DNA from: Zymoseptoria tritici IPO323
Lineage: Eukaryota > Ascomycota > Dothideomycetes > Mycosphaerellales > Mycosphaerellaceae
Assembly: GCF_000219625.1 (NCBI RefSeq)
Contig: NC_018203.1
Span: 186,001 to 250,000, forward strand
Reading direction: 5' to 3'
DNA: 64,000 nucleotides
Positions 54,954 to 64,000 of the stretch are shown here, piece after piece. Under the pieces are notes generated by a model. That model ran no database searches and was not told the origin of the DNA. It was given only the letters and a program-made list of their open reading frames with translations. Made by a program: the position numbers and the translations under genes. Each line of letters opens with the position of its first letter. Within the stretch, counting starts at the first letter, position 1.

Positions 54954-56018
54954 ATGCCCGCGCCAAGGTCAAGAAGTCTCGCCAGCTTGTGGCTCAGAAG
55001 CTTGCGCGCCTGTGGCTCAGAAGCCGAACCCAGATGCCACAGTCGCGGTCTCGGAATGCTCAGTGAGGACTACAGAAGCGCCGCGCTGACACGGCTCTCG
55101 GATCGTCTGTCGTCCGCTCAATCTGAGGTCGGATCGAGATTGAAGAGTCCATCGAACGCTCAGATGGCGAGGGGGAAGAAGAGAAGAAGCAGAATGGCGT
55201 CCGAGGTATGTCTCACCTACTCACCATGCGCGACGTCTTACTGGCAGACAACAGAGCACCATGGCACACCTTCTCAGCCGAGCCAGCTACGCCACGCTAC
55301 ATACGGATCGTCGATCGAAGTCTCCGAGCCTGCACCGAATCACACGACCAAGCAGCAGCGACCGCAAGAAGCTCATTTGGCTGCCAAACCGCGCAAGAAT
55401 AGACTGCTATTCAACCTCATGGACATGAAAGAAGCAGCTCCACCTCGCCAGCTCGCAGCCAAGCAGTAGCAACCGCAAAAAGTGGCTGCCGAACCGCGCA
55501 AGAATGGACTGCTTACCAACCTCATGGACGTGGAAGACGCAGCGGTGCCGAAGCACACAGCGCAACGGCGACCGCAACCAGCTCGAGTGGCGGCCATACC
55601 GCGCAGAAACAGACTGATGTCCAACCCCATGAGAAGCAGCCGGACTCGCCAAGCTCGCAGCCAAGGACCCGCAAGAGCCCTGCCAATGCCCAAGACCAAC
55701 ACCAGCAGGCTCTTTAGATCTCCTAAGCTTGCATCGAATCGCGCGGCCGAGTGACAGCGACCGCAACAAGCTCAAGTGGCTGTTGAACCGCGCAAGAATA
55801 CACTTCTGTCCAACTTCAACCTCAAGAACATGGAAGAAGCAGCCGCACCTCGTCAAACGTTCGCACCCACCGTCCAGATGATCTTCCGAGAGACAGTTAC
55901 CTTGATTGAAGAACGTCTTCGTAACACGAAGCTGATCCTCGATTCCGACAAGAACGCTGCCATCGACTTTCAAGCTCTTGCAGACACTGTACGGCCAGCG
56001 TCCTTGGTTTTGATGTAG
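54954..56018 (+). pseudogene. Gene with 37-residue repeats, interrupted by two in-frame stops
   Basis: A single plus frame can be followed from 54954 to 56018 with only two stops, TAG at 55467 and TGA at 55752. It contains four to five copies of a unit like QQRPQxAxVAAEPRKNxLLxNLMDMEEAAxPRQ, at about 55350-55460, 55470-55550, 55565-55640 and 55755-55850. Both stops lie just before the QRPQ/QPQ start of a unit, that is, in the linker. In the first, TAG stands where another copy has CAG. A PMPKTNTSRLFRSPK stretch between units resembles the 44.03-kb ORF. The C-terminal part (ETVTLIEERLRNTKLILDS) looks helical and intact. Either a decayed gene or a read-through frame. Confidence 0.6.
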
Positions 56019-56019
56019 C

Positions 56020-57245
56020 TTGAAGAAGGTCTGCACTGGATTTTCACTGCTTGCTCAATGTAAAGTCAATCTTCTGCATCTGCTCGCCTTCGTGTCTTCT
56101 CCACTTTCTGAGTAGGTATGTGTACTGTTGCTCATATGCTGAATGGGTGCCCATCTCTTATTGTACAAGCTCTCCTTCTTGTCCAGAAATGTCCTTCAAC
56201 GGCTCTTGTAGCATCTCGCGGCAAGCACGGCACTCCCTTCGAGTTCCCTAAAAGCTTCCACTCCGCCATTCTTCAACACGAAGCGATCATCTTGGGCTCC
56301 TCCACCCGCCGAAATGGAGAAACCAAGTCCGGCTCTGGCTGCGGAGACAATAGCGCAACGATGCCGTTGCCTTTGCTTGGGCGGTTCCATCACAGAACTC
56401 AAAGCCAACCAGTGGTTTGCCATATTCTCCTTTCGAGGAAGCTCCTTTCCACCGCTGTCCAACACGAAGCGATTATTCCAAAAAGCAGTCCGTTCGACTT
56501 TGGCTGGGTAGAGATGACAGCGCGACGGTGTTTCTACATCTACCTTGTTTTCGTGGTGATGTCGTTTGGCATGCAGCACCAAAAATCCTGGTCCTCCGCT
56601 GGTGCGGCTTCTCCTTCTGCTCCTGTCGGTTGGCGATCTCGACTACATCGCGGATCCGCCTTGCTGTGCGAGCGAGTTGGGACTCTACCGCAGAGACTCT
56701 TACTTTCTTCTAGCTTTCTTGCAACACAGCCCTCCTCGAGGACACGACCCGACACGCTTCATTTCCACCCTCAACATCAACACGTGCATCGACATCAACA
56801 CGTGCAATTAAAACGCAATGACGAGCCGAACCAGAAATCAAAGCTGCGACCTCGCCGAGACGAACGGCGTGTTGCACGCAGGTACCCCAGCTATCGACTG
56901 AGGATAAGCGACGGACGAATCGCGATTCTCTGTCGCGGTTCGCTTCCTGCTGATCGTGCTCTCGACCTTCATCTTGAGTGCAGCCCTCAAATCTGTCGCT
57001 GCTGAGTACACAGATGCAGAGCTCGCCAGGATCGGTGGGCATGTTTTCGTTCCATTTCGATTTCGAAGATTGTTTCCTCGGCGGGTAGTGCGATATGTCA
57101 CAACAACAGCCGTTCGAACGGCGAGAGAAACGAGAGTTTCTCGGAGGCAAGTTTTTGTTGTTGAGTGTGGAGTGAGACTCGAGGTTTGCTGTACAGACAT
57201 ATGTGCTATACAAGGCTAACATCGTACATGCTTTAACTTCGCTGT
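56020..57245. other. No gene recognised
   Basis: Plus frame 56118-57005 (295 aa) and minus frame 56710-57381 are the longest. Neither has a recognisable domain. Related pieces with CGAAGCGATCAT and CGAAGCGATTAT (about 56279 and 56463) and nearby TTTC(G)AGG-like sequence suggest a loose duplication of about 180 bp. Confidence 0.4.
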
Positions 57246-57249
57246 CATT

Positions 57250-57530
57250 GTTCATCCTGAAGCTTGCTGGCTTGGTCGGGTAGTCCTTCGCCTTCGCCTT
57301 CTCCCTGACCGACTCCTCGTGACCCAGAACATGCTTGCTCGGCCAATCATTCGCCTTCGCCTTGACTGATCGCTTGTCCATGTTGGCCAGTTGTTAGAAT
57401 CCTCTCGGCTTCGGCTGCTGAGTACGCACTTCTTTCCGCCTTTCTTCAGCTTGGCCGAATCTTTGTCCATGTTGGCCAATTCCTCTGCCTTTGCCTTGGC
57501 TGACTCCTTGTCGACAATCACATCCTCCTG
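57250..57530 (-). repeat. Lys-rich repetitive minus-strand segment
   Basis: The minus strand encodes repeated AKAKAEELANMDKDS, ANMDKRSVKAKANDWPSKH and EESVREKAKAKDYPTK pieces, alternating between two frames. It directly follows (on the minus strand) the large array at 57.7-60.5 kb and may be the end of the same former gene. Confidence 0.6.
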
Positions 57531-57689
57531 CCAGGACCCTTCTCAGCACTTCAACAAACCGCAATCGCTTTGCCAGTCCAGGCGCAATTATATCGCGCGA
57601 ATCGCGCGAGCAAGGCTCGAGACGAAGCCGCGGAGCCGCGAAGCCGCGAAGACATGGAGGCAGCGCCACTATTCTCTTCTTGATGTTCA

Positions 57690-60480
57690 ATTCGGCATCT
57701 TTGGGCTCAATGGCATCCTGTTCTGCTCTTCTGAAAGTGATGTTAAGACCGACATCTTCTCCGTTCGCTCGATAATATCCAGCTCTATGGAGGTGGATGT
57801 CGAGAGTCTCCAGGTCGATGGGGAGGCTGGAAGCCATGGAAGGCATTGGCGATCTTCTTGATGTTGAGACCGACATTTTCGAGCTCGATTAATGACATTC
57901 TGCTTTCCGAGCGTGATGTTGAGACCGCCACCTTTGAATTCGATAACCTTCTCCTTTCGGGAGGAAGATGATGTTGAGACTGACATCGTCACATCTTCTG
58001 AGCTCGATGACATTGGTGCAGGTTGAGACCGACGTCTTTCCCTGTTGAAGACATTCTGCTCTTCGAAGGTTTGATGTTGAGACCGACATCTTTCCGCTCC
58101 GTTCAATGCACTTCCTCTGCTTGGGACGAAGGTGATGTTGAGACCGATATCTTTGAGCTCGATGACATTCTGCTTTCCCAACATGATGCTGAGGCCAAAA
58201 TCTTTGAGTTCGTTGACGTTCTGGTTCAGAAGATGGAGGTAACGCTGAGATCGAGATCTTTGAGTACGATGACCATCTTGCCTGCCGAACGTAATTTCGT
58301 GATTTTCCAGATCGGCGGCAGTGTCTTCCAGCAGGCCCGTCTTCTCGCGTTGAACACATAGACGCAGCTGCACCATCTTGGCGATCCACTTGATGTTGAT
58401 ACCGACATCTCTGAGCTCGGTGACATTCCGTTCTTGGAAAGTGAAGTTGAGACCGACATTTTTGAGCTTTCTGTTTCATGAGATAACATTCTGCTTTCAC
58501 CGGCATCTTTGGGTTGAATAAGATCCCGCTTTCCATACGGGATGTTAAGACCGACATCTTTCCTGGTTCGATGACATTCATCTGTCGAGACTGTATAGAT
58601 CAACAGCGGACCTAGTGGTGTGTTCCAGTGGGTCTGTCTTCTCGAAGCGAACACGTCTCGCCAACGGCGCCAGTTTGGCGATCCTCTTGATGTTGAGACC
58701 GACATTTTCATCGTTCGAGGACATTTTGCTTTTCCAAAGGTGATGTCGAGACTGTCCAGATCGATAGCGAACATCGCCGAGGCGAGCACATGGAGGCAGA
58801 CGCGCGGCCTGCACGAGTTTGGCGATTCTCTTGATGTTGAGTCCGCGATGACATTCCCGCTCTTCCAAAGGCGATAGCCAAGATCCTCCGGATCGATAGC
58901 GTCGTCGTTCCAGCAGACCCGTCTGCGAGAGTCCGAGACCCAGGCAGTAGAAAAGGAGCTTCGTAGGCAGCTCGCGCCACTTCTGACCATCCTCTCGATT
59001 GTTAAGACCGACATCCTTGGGTTCGTCGACATTCTCCTTCCTATCCCGAAGGTGATTGTCGAGATCGTCCAAAACGATAGCGATGTCTTCTAGCAGGCCT
59101 GTTTGCGAGAACGGACAGTCCATAACGCAGGCCGTAGTGAAGGATGGTTCGCATGCCACCACGGCATAACTGATCAATAGCGGTATCCTCCAGCATGCGG
59201 TGTCATAGCGCAGCCCGTGGTGAGGGACTCGGAGAGAGCTTCGTATATTACCACGACATGACTGCTCGCATGAGAGGTCTTCTTCGCCTCCCGAACCTCT
59301 TGATGTTGAGACCAACATCTTTAAGTTCGTCGGTTCGATGAGATCCTGACTTTCGAAGGTAATCTTCCAGATCGCCGTCAGACCTATCGGGCTCTTCCAG
59401 CAGGACCGCCTTCCAGCTCATTCGTCTGCGAGAGTCCATAGTGGACAAGGAGCTTCGTATATCACCCACCACAACAAAACTGCTTGCGTAGGAGGTCTTC
59501 CCTCTTCGCCGACAGATCTTGAGGTTCCAGTTCATCCTCGGCTCAGCTGCCGTGGGCGGCGTTGGACGGCTTGCTCCCGATGTCGAGATTATTCTTCCAG
59601 ATCAACAGCAGAACTAGCGGTGTCTTTCAGTAGCAGGCTCCGTCTTGGCAGATACATTTTCCAGCAAGCCTGTCTCCCAGCAGGTCCGTCTGCGAAAGTC
59701 TGTAACGCAGACCAAAGCAAAAAGAGCTCCGTATGCCACTACGACATAACTGCTCGTGTGGAAGGTCTGCCTGGTCTCCCAGTTCTCTTAATGTTAAGAG
59801 TCTTGAGACCGACATCTTCGAGGAGTTCGACGGACATTCTCCTGTTCCCTTTCCGAAGATGATCTCGGCATTGTCCAGATTGTATAGCGGTGTCGTTCAC
59901 CAGGCCCGTCTCCCAGCAGCAGGCCCGCTTCGCGGCAGACCCGTCTTCTAGCAGGCCCGTCTTCCAGCCCATCTGTCTGCGAAAGTCTGTAACACAGCCC
60001 ATAGCGGGACTGCTTCACGTGCCGGCCACCAACGACATGGTTACCCGCGCGGGATAGTGCTATTCCTTCTTCTTCGCCGATAGATCTTATAGTTCCGATT
60101 CCCCCTCATTTCAGTTCGTCCGCAGGGGTTAACGTCTTGCCTCCTGATGTCGAGATCGTCCATCCGGATCAGTAGCGGAGTTAGCTTGCAGCAAGCCCGT
60201 CTCCCAGCAGCACGCCCGTTTTGCAGCACGCCCGTCTTCCAGCAGACCCGTCGTTCAGCACACCCGTATTGCAGTAAGCCCGTCTTCCAGCAGGCTCCGT
60301 ATTGCCGTAAGCTCGTCTTCTAGCAAACCCATCTTCCAGCAAACCTGTCTTCAAGCAAAGCCGTCTTCCCACACCTCCATCTCTAAAACTCCACAGACAG
60401 GCCAAAACACAGGCCAAAATACAGCCTCCAACGCCGGCCGTAACGCAGACCACAGACAGCAAAACAGCTGCGTATACTAC
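57690..60480. repeat. Large nested repeat array, about 2.8 kb
   Basis: A short unit of about 50 bp (plus strand TGATGTTGAGACCGACATCT then GAGCTCGATGACATTCTGCT) recurs about fifteen times between 57730 and 59830, densest at 57860-58200. It is nested in a larger irregular unit of roughly 120-300 bp with fixed parts in fixed order: the short unit, a GTCCAGATCGATAGCGG-like piece (near 57799, 58299, 58577, 58747, 58868, 59055, 59360, 59585, 59862 and 60147), a TCCAGCAGGCCCGTCT piece, GTCTGCGAGAGTC, and GGAGCTTCGTAT with ACGACATGACTGCTCG. On the minus strand the short unit reads FGKQNVIELKDVGLNIT in one frame but appears in all three frames, so no single coding frame runs through. Confidence 0.9.
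60185..60365. repeat. 15-bp array at the right end of the nested repeat
   Basis: About ten to eleven units of CCCGTCTTCCAGCAG and variants (CCCGTTTTGCAGCAC, CCCGTATTGCAGTAA, CCCATCTTCCAGCAA). On the minus strand the unit encodes GLLED or similar. Single copies of the same 15-mer occur within the larger units at 58.3-60.0 kb. Confidence 0.9.
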
Positions 60481-61495
60481 CTACCACTTCCGCCACGCCA
60501 TGCCTGCTCACTCCTCGCATACTCGATCTTCTTCCTTACCTCCTCCTCCTCCTCCTGCTCCTACTCCTCCCCAACTCCTCCTCCTCCTCCTCCTCGTCCT
60601 CTCCTTAGCCGTAGCCTTAGTCTTAACCGCAGTAGGGTTAACGTCTCAGCAGGTTTGACGTCTTGCATTCTGCATCCTGCATTCTGCATCCTGATGTGAG
60701 TGATGTCTGTCTACCCTCGTGCGTAAGTGGGTAGTCGTGCGTGCGTAGGTGCTCGTGCGTGGTCGTGGTTTTCCTATTCCTATTCCTATTCCGCCGGTAA
60801 ACGAACGGGCTCTCGGCGGGACTATCTCCTCCTCAGCTCTGCTCTGCTTAGCCGGGGGGTAAGACGTGGGGCAAGGGCGGGTGATGATGGTTCGTGTGTG
60901 TGTGTGTGTGAGATTTTGTTTGGTCGGTGGTAGTGGTGGTGGTGTGTGTCGCTCGGTCGGTGGTGTCGGTGTCTATGTCGGTGGGAATGGTCTGCTCGAT
61001 TGGATGGTCTGCTCGTTGGGATGGTTAGGTAGGTTAGTTGGGTGCGTTAGTTAGAGAGTTTCGCTTGGATGGATAAGGCTGGACTCGGTTGGGTCGCAAT
61101 AGCGATAGTACGTGGAGTCTGCCAGTGGGAGATTAGCAGTGTTGGCCTTGACGGCTTAACGTGGGTACGCTATGCATTAGCTACGGTTCGAGTGTAGGTG
61201 TTCCACGACGATGTCGGCCCGCACCTGAGGATGTTGAGGTCAAGGATGAAAGTTTCGATCCGCGACGACTGGAGAGCAACGCAACGCATTATTCTCGACG
61301 TTTGACGTCCTTCTTGTTGACCTCCATGTCCAGCTCAGCCCAGCCCAGCCAGCCTCATCGCCAATCCCGATCCCTTCCCACCCAGTAAAATCCTCCTCTC
61401 ATCTCCTCCGCCCTCTCCTTCCTCGCAGACCTCCTCCGTCTGATCTCCCACTTGCATACTCAATCTCCCACCATTACACGTCGTCCGTTGCGGGA
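60480..61495. other. Simple-sequence-rich spacer; no gene recognised
   Basis: Holds a CTC/TCC-rich run (about 60535-60600), a doubled 14-bp CATTCTGCATCCTG (about 60667-60696), three TATTCC hexamers (60771-60790), a GT dinucleotide run (about 60894-60911) and GGT-rich sequence to about 61060. No frame longer than about 75 codons looks coding. Confidence 0.7.
60535..60605. repeat. CTC trinucleotide-rich tract
   Basis: Two runs of TCC/CTC units separated by a CTACTCCTCCCCAA-like piece. Simple sequence, strongly strand-asymmetric. Confidence 0.9.
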
Positions 61496-61502
61496 GGAAG
61501 TC

Positions 61503-61754
61503 TCAGTCCGCCTCGCGAAACCCGCTCCATCGGCAGTCGTCGGCTAAGTAGAGGACTTCGACGTCGGTACCGAGACTGTGATGGTTGTAGGTAAGGAAGA
61601 GTAGCCCGCCAGTCTCTGCATCAGCGCGGCAGTTCTTTGTAAGGTCGCCGTATCTTCCCGGGAGTCTCTGTAATGCCCGATAATAACTAGTGCGCCTATA
61701 TATCAACCGGTCTACCCGGAGGATTTCTAACGCTGAAGAGATCCTCGTCGTCAA
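61503..61754 (-). CDS. Possible partial gene, 83 aa
   Basis: The minus frame has natural composition, especially GRYGDLTKNCRADAETGG and VEVLYLADDCRWSGFRE near its end. Immediately upstream on the same strand another frame reads VREIDDEDLFSVRNPPGRP, so a gene may have been broken by a frame change near 61700. No family recognised. Confidence 0.3.
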   Translation of the reverse strand: MTTRISSALEILRVDRLIYRRTSYYRALQRLPGRYGDLTKNCRADAETGGLLFLTYNHHSLGTDVEVLYLADDCRWSGFREAD

Positions 61755-61759
61755 TCTCC

Positions 61760-62975
61760 CTCACGGAGTTACGGTCCTCCTTTTTTGATGAGCTTGCCCC
61801 TCCTTCTGCGGGTCCGACGGTGTCCTGCTGCAGCGACGCCTAGGCGCGCTCCTCGGGATGGAACCTCCGTCCTTGTGCTGTAAAGAATGTTTGTACGCTT
61901 TCTCCGTGCCGTCGGCCTGCGTGGGCGGATACAGCGGTGCTGCACGCGGTGATTGGAAGAGCTGGGAATTTGGGGTAGCGATTTGGTCCTATCACTGGAG
62001 AGTTTTCGTGGCTAGTGTTGTTTAACTCTTAACTGTGGATGTTGGGTGGATGTTTTACGGCGAGAGTGCAGCCATGACGGGTCGTACTTCGAGCGACGTT
62101 GGCGGATGTGAAGTGAAGAAGATGGATTTTTGAAGAAAGGCTGGAATTGTGTTGGACTGATATCGTTGGGTTATAGTGGGTTGTATTGACCATCGTATCA
62201 CAGCACCTGGCTGGTCAAGTTCTTTAGTGATCTTCTCTTGCGGCGTTTGTGCTGCTTGCATCGGAGGGACGGCGTTCGTGCTGCTCTGAGTCCTGCGCGC
62301 GGTAATAGAGGTGGATCGAGTGCAGTAGAAGAAGGAGCGTTTAGTAGAAGTTTCGTCCTACCGGGAGATGTGTTAGATAAACAGTTTGAGTAGAGCTGTA
62401 AGCGGGTCTTGTGCCGATGTCGTCGAGCGAGTGAGGTAGGAGGGTGTGGGGTGTGGATGGACGTAGGGTGAAACGGGTGACGGAGTGACGAATTGTTGTG
62501 GACGAGAAGTCGATGGACGACACCAAGAATCTCGACACTGCAGCTCTCCCTCTCTCTCTACGACTGTGTCAGTTCTCGCCTGGGTCATTTGTCTTCCTGA
62601 TTTGCCGGCTTGATACCTCCCTTGCTGCTACTCCACACTACTTTCTACACTACTTTGACCTTGTCCTTGTCTTAGACCCGTACTCGTGCGCTCGTAGGAA
62701 GCTTAACTTTCTTAATTACTACTACCGTCGGCGTGAACAGCAGTCGAGGAGATCCGTCTTTAAGTAGCGTTACTCTTAGACTAGTCCGCAGTCCGGCAAT
62801 CCGCGGTAGGACGTTTCCTCGGACTTGCCAGTCCAGTCGTACGCAGTCGGTTCGTTGCTTTGTCGCTAATGTAGGATGTGTCCGTCGATGCGGTACGCTT
62901 AGTGTACGAGTTTGCTGGATATGTCGTTTGTGGATGTGTCGGTGTATTATGTTTTTGTGTATATGTCGTTGTGCG
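61760..62975. other. No gene recognised
   Basis: Short frames only. Around 62690-62830 TA steps rise mildly, which may be slight RIP or chance. Confidence 0.45.
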
Positions 62976-62979
62976 TAGA

Positions 62980-63265
62980 ACGGTGCGTGGAATGGTATCT
63001 ATCACAGTATATGCTACCGTACATTTCACACAGTATATGCTACCATGCATTTTACGGGACGGGCATCGTACATTGTTCCTATACAAGTTACCATACGTGG
63101 AGCTGTATATACGATCGTAAATGTGACTGTACATGTCGTCGTAAATGTAACGGTCTACGCCATGGTCCATGCCGCCGTTCTTACTACCGCACACAACACC
63201 GCACACAACACCGTAGATGCTGCCGTACCGTACACTTCGCCGTACATACTAGCTCGTTAGCTCTA
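62980..63265. repeat. Degenerate 12-bp periodic tract
   Basis: GT(A/G)-rich words return about every 12 bp (for example CGTAAATGTGACTGTACATG and CGTCGTAAATGTAACGG). The plus frame 63045-63260 reads alternating V/T (IVNVTVHVVVNVTVY), and the minus frame reads IYDDMYSHIYDRIYSS, both showing a four-residue period. Includes a doubled ACAACACCGCAC near 63190-63210. Confidence 0.65.
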
Positions 63266-63299
63266 CCTCCCGCGTCATTTCTAATAGCCTCCTTAACGG

Positions 63300-63832
63300 A
63301 TGAGAAAAGGGGCCGAAAGCATTAGAAGCAGAGAAAGCACGCATAGACGCACAGGGTCTGGAAAATTTCGCAGCACTTCGAGAACTTTATCGTCGTTTGC
63401 TAGCTAAATATATAGACCGCCGCGGACTTCTCCTTGAAAGCCTCGGCGGCGAGGAAATGTGACTCGCTCTTCGTGGGCTGGAAGCGTAGGGAGTAGAGAA
63501 AGCTCGTACAGGAGCTGAGACGTAGCGGTAGGTCGAGTAAGTTTGCTATGCTTTGTTGGGTAGGCTTGTAGACTGTCGTGTTGTTCTTTTTTGGAAAGTT
63601 GTTTCAGTGGCGGGAGTAAGAGGCTCTTGGAGAGGGGGGGGGGGGGGGGCGTTGGAATTGGAGAGAGCACGTATGGTGGCTGAGACTTGCGGTGCTCGAT
63701 GCCGAGACGGAGGATCTGAAGAGGATTAAGAGCTGGAAGCGCTCCAAGCAGTAAGAAGCACGCATGGAGGAGGCTGAGATTGCAGCGCCGGAAGATTCTG
63801 ACTACGAAGAAGAGCTGTCCTGGCGTTGACGC
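63300..63832 (+). other. Coding-like degraded stretch near the right edge
   Basis: Plus frames contain natural helical peptides, EKGPKALEAEKARIDAQGLE (about 63303-63362) with ALRELYRRLLAKYID, and further on EARMEEAEIAAPEDSDYEEE (about 63750-63810) just after a TAA. Frames change and stops intervene. Possibly remains of a transposase-like or coiled-coil protein; no domain recognised. Confidence 0.35.
63634..63649 (+). repeat. Run of 16 G
   Basis: An uninterrupted G homopolymer. It could form a G-quadruplex, and its length is prone to sequencing and replication error. Confidence 0.9.
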
Positions 63833-64000
63833 TATGGTATGTAATCTTAGGCTGCGACGAAGCCTTTAAATAGCAGCTTCTCCACAGAGTGAATGGGAGC
63901 GCTGTCGTGAAGAGAGCAGCTCAGAACAGTGACCTGGTAGTGCTGGGAGTTCTTGTTCAGGTGTATAGGTCCAGATTCTGCATGTTGGGTTTCGCGCGTA
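63833..64000. other. Right window edge; no gene recognised
   Basis: Normal composition with no ORF of note. Confidence 0.5.

Noticed and set aside
60840..61060. G/T-rich stretch as a telomere or centromere repeat
   Set aside because: It is mixed GT and GGT simple sequence without a constant telomere-type unit.
61080..61230. Possible tRNA because of a GGTTCGAG word
   Set aside because: No matching A box, acceptor stem or cloverleaf could be drawn around it.

Overview
The window reads as part of a filamentous ascomycete genome, most likely a dothideomycete. This is inferred from four things: a 52-nt spliceosomal intron with a good branch site, a BTB protein and an F-box protein of the short kind common in that class, TpA-rich blocks with C-to-T type damage (repeat-induced point mutation, RIP) over a Copia element, and fungal Copia and Gypsy remains. 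I see no bacterial operons, rRNA, tRNA or CRISPR.

Layout. 1-2260 is a RIP-damaged block: a decayed Ty1/Copia pol (2-1120), its probable 3' LTR (from about 1177) and an unidentified TpA-rich stretch. 2260-28000 is mostly non-coding or degenerate. It holds a BTB-domain gene (5045-5756, minus), a hypothetical gene (10718-11488, minus), a decayed coiled-coil gene (14088-15199), an F-box gene (23176-23823, minus) and a hypothetical gene with a C-terminal membrane segment (26233-27186, plus). 28100-41000 is repeat-rich: a broken PHD-finger gene resembling Cti6, then many short tandem duplications with unit lengths from 15 to about 240 bp. 41000-46000 holds short coding-like pieces, including one with a SUMO-interaction-like motif and a duplicated 173-aa ORF. 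49030-53330 is a Gypsy element that still shows gag, protease, RT, RNase H and integrase-linker traces but is full of indels. 53690-56020 is again coding-like tandem repeats. 57690-60480 is a nested repeat array. 60480-64000 is simple-sequence-rich and partly TpA-rich, with coding-like scraps.

The most striking property is how many independent local tandem duplications there are. Several are coding-like, most have units of about 240 bp or less, and they show little obvious RIP, although the Copia block at the left edge is heavily damaged. Some segments also occur as dispersed copies (14.9, 20.4 and 54.7 kb; 14.3 and 38.5 kb; 44.0 and 55.7 kb; 32.4-33.3 and 39.8-40.5 kb). Very few reading frames are intact. 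The window looks like an accessory or decaying region with only a handful of plausible live genes, and no co-working gene cluster or pathway is visible.
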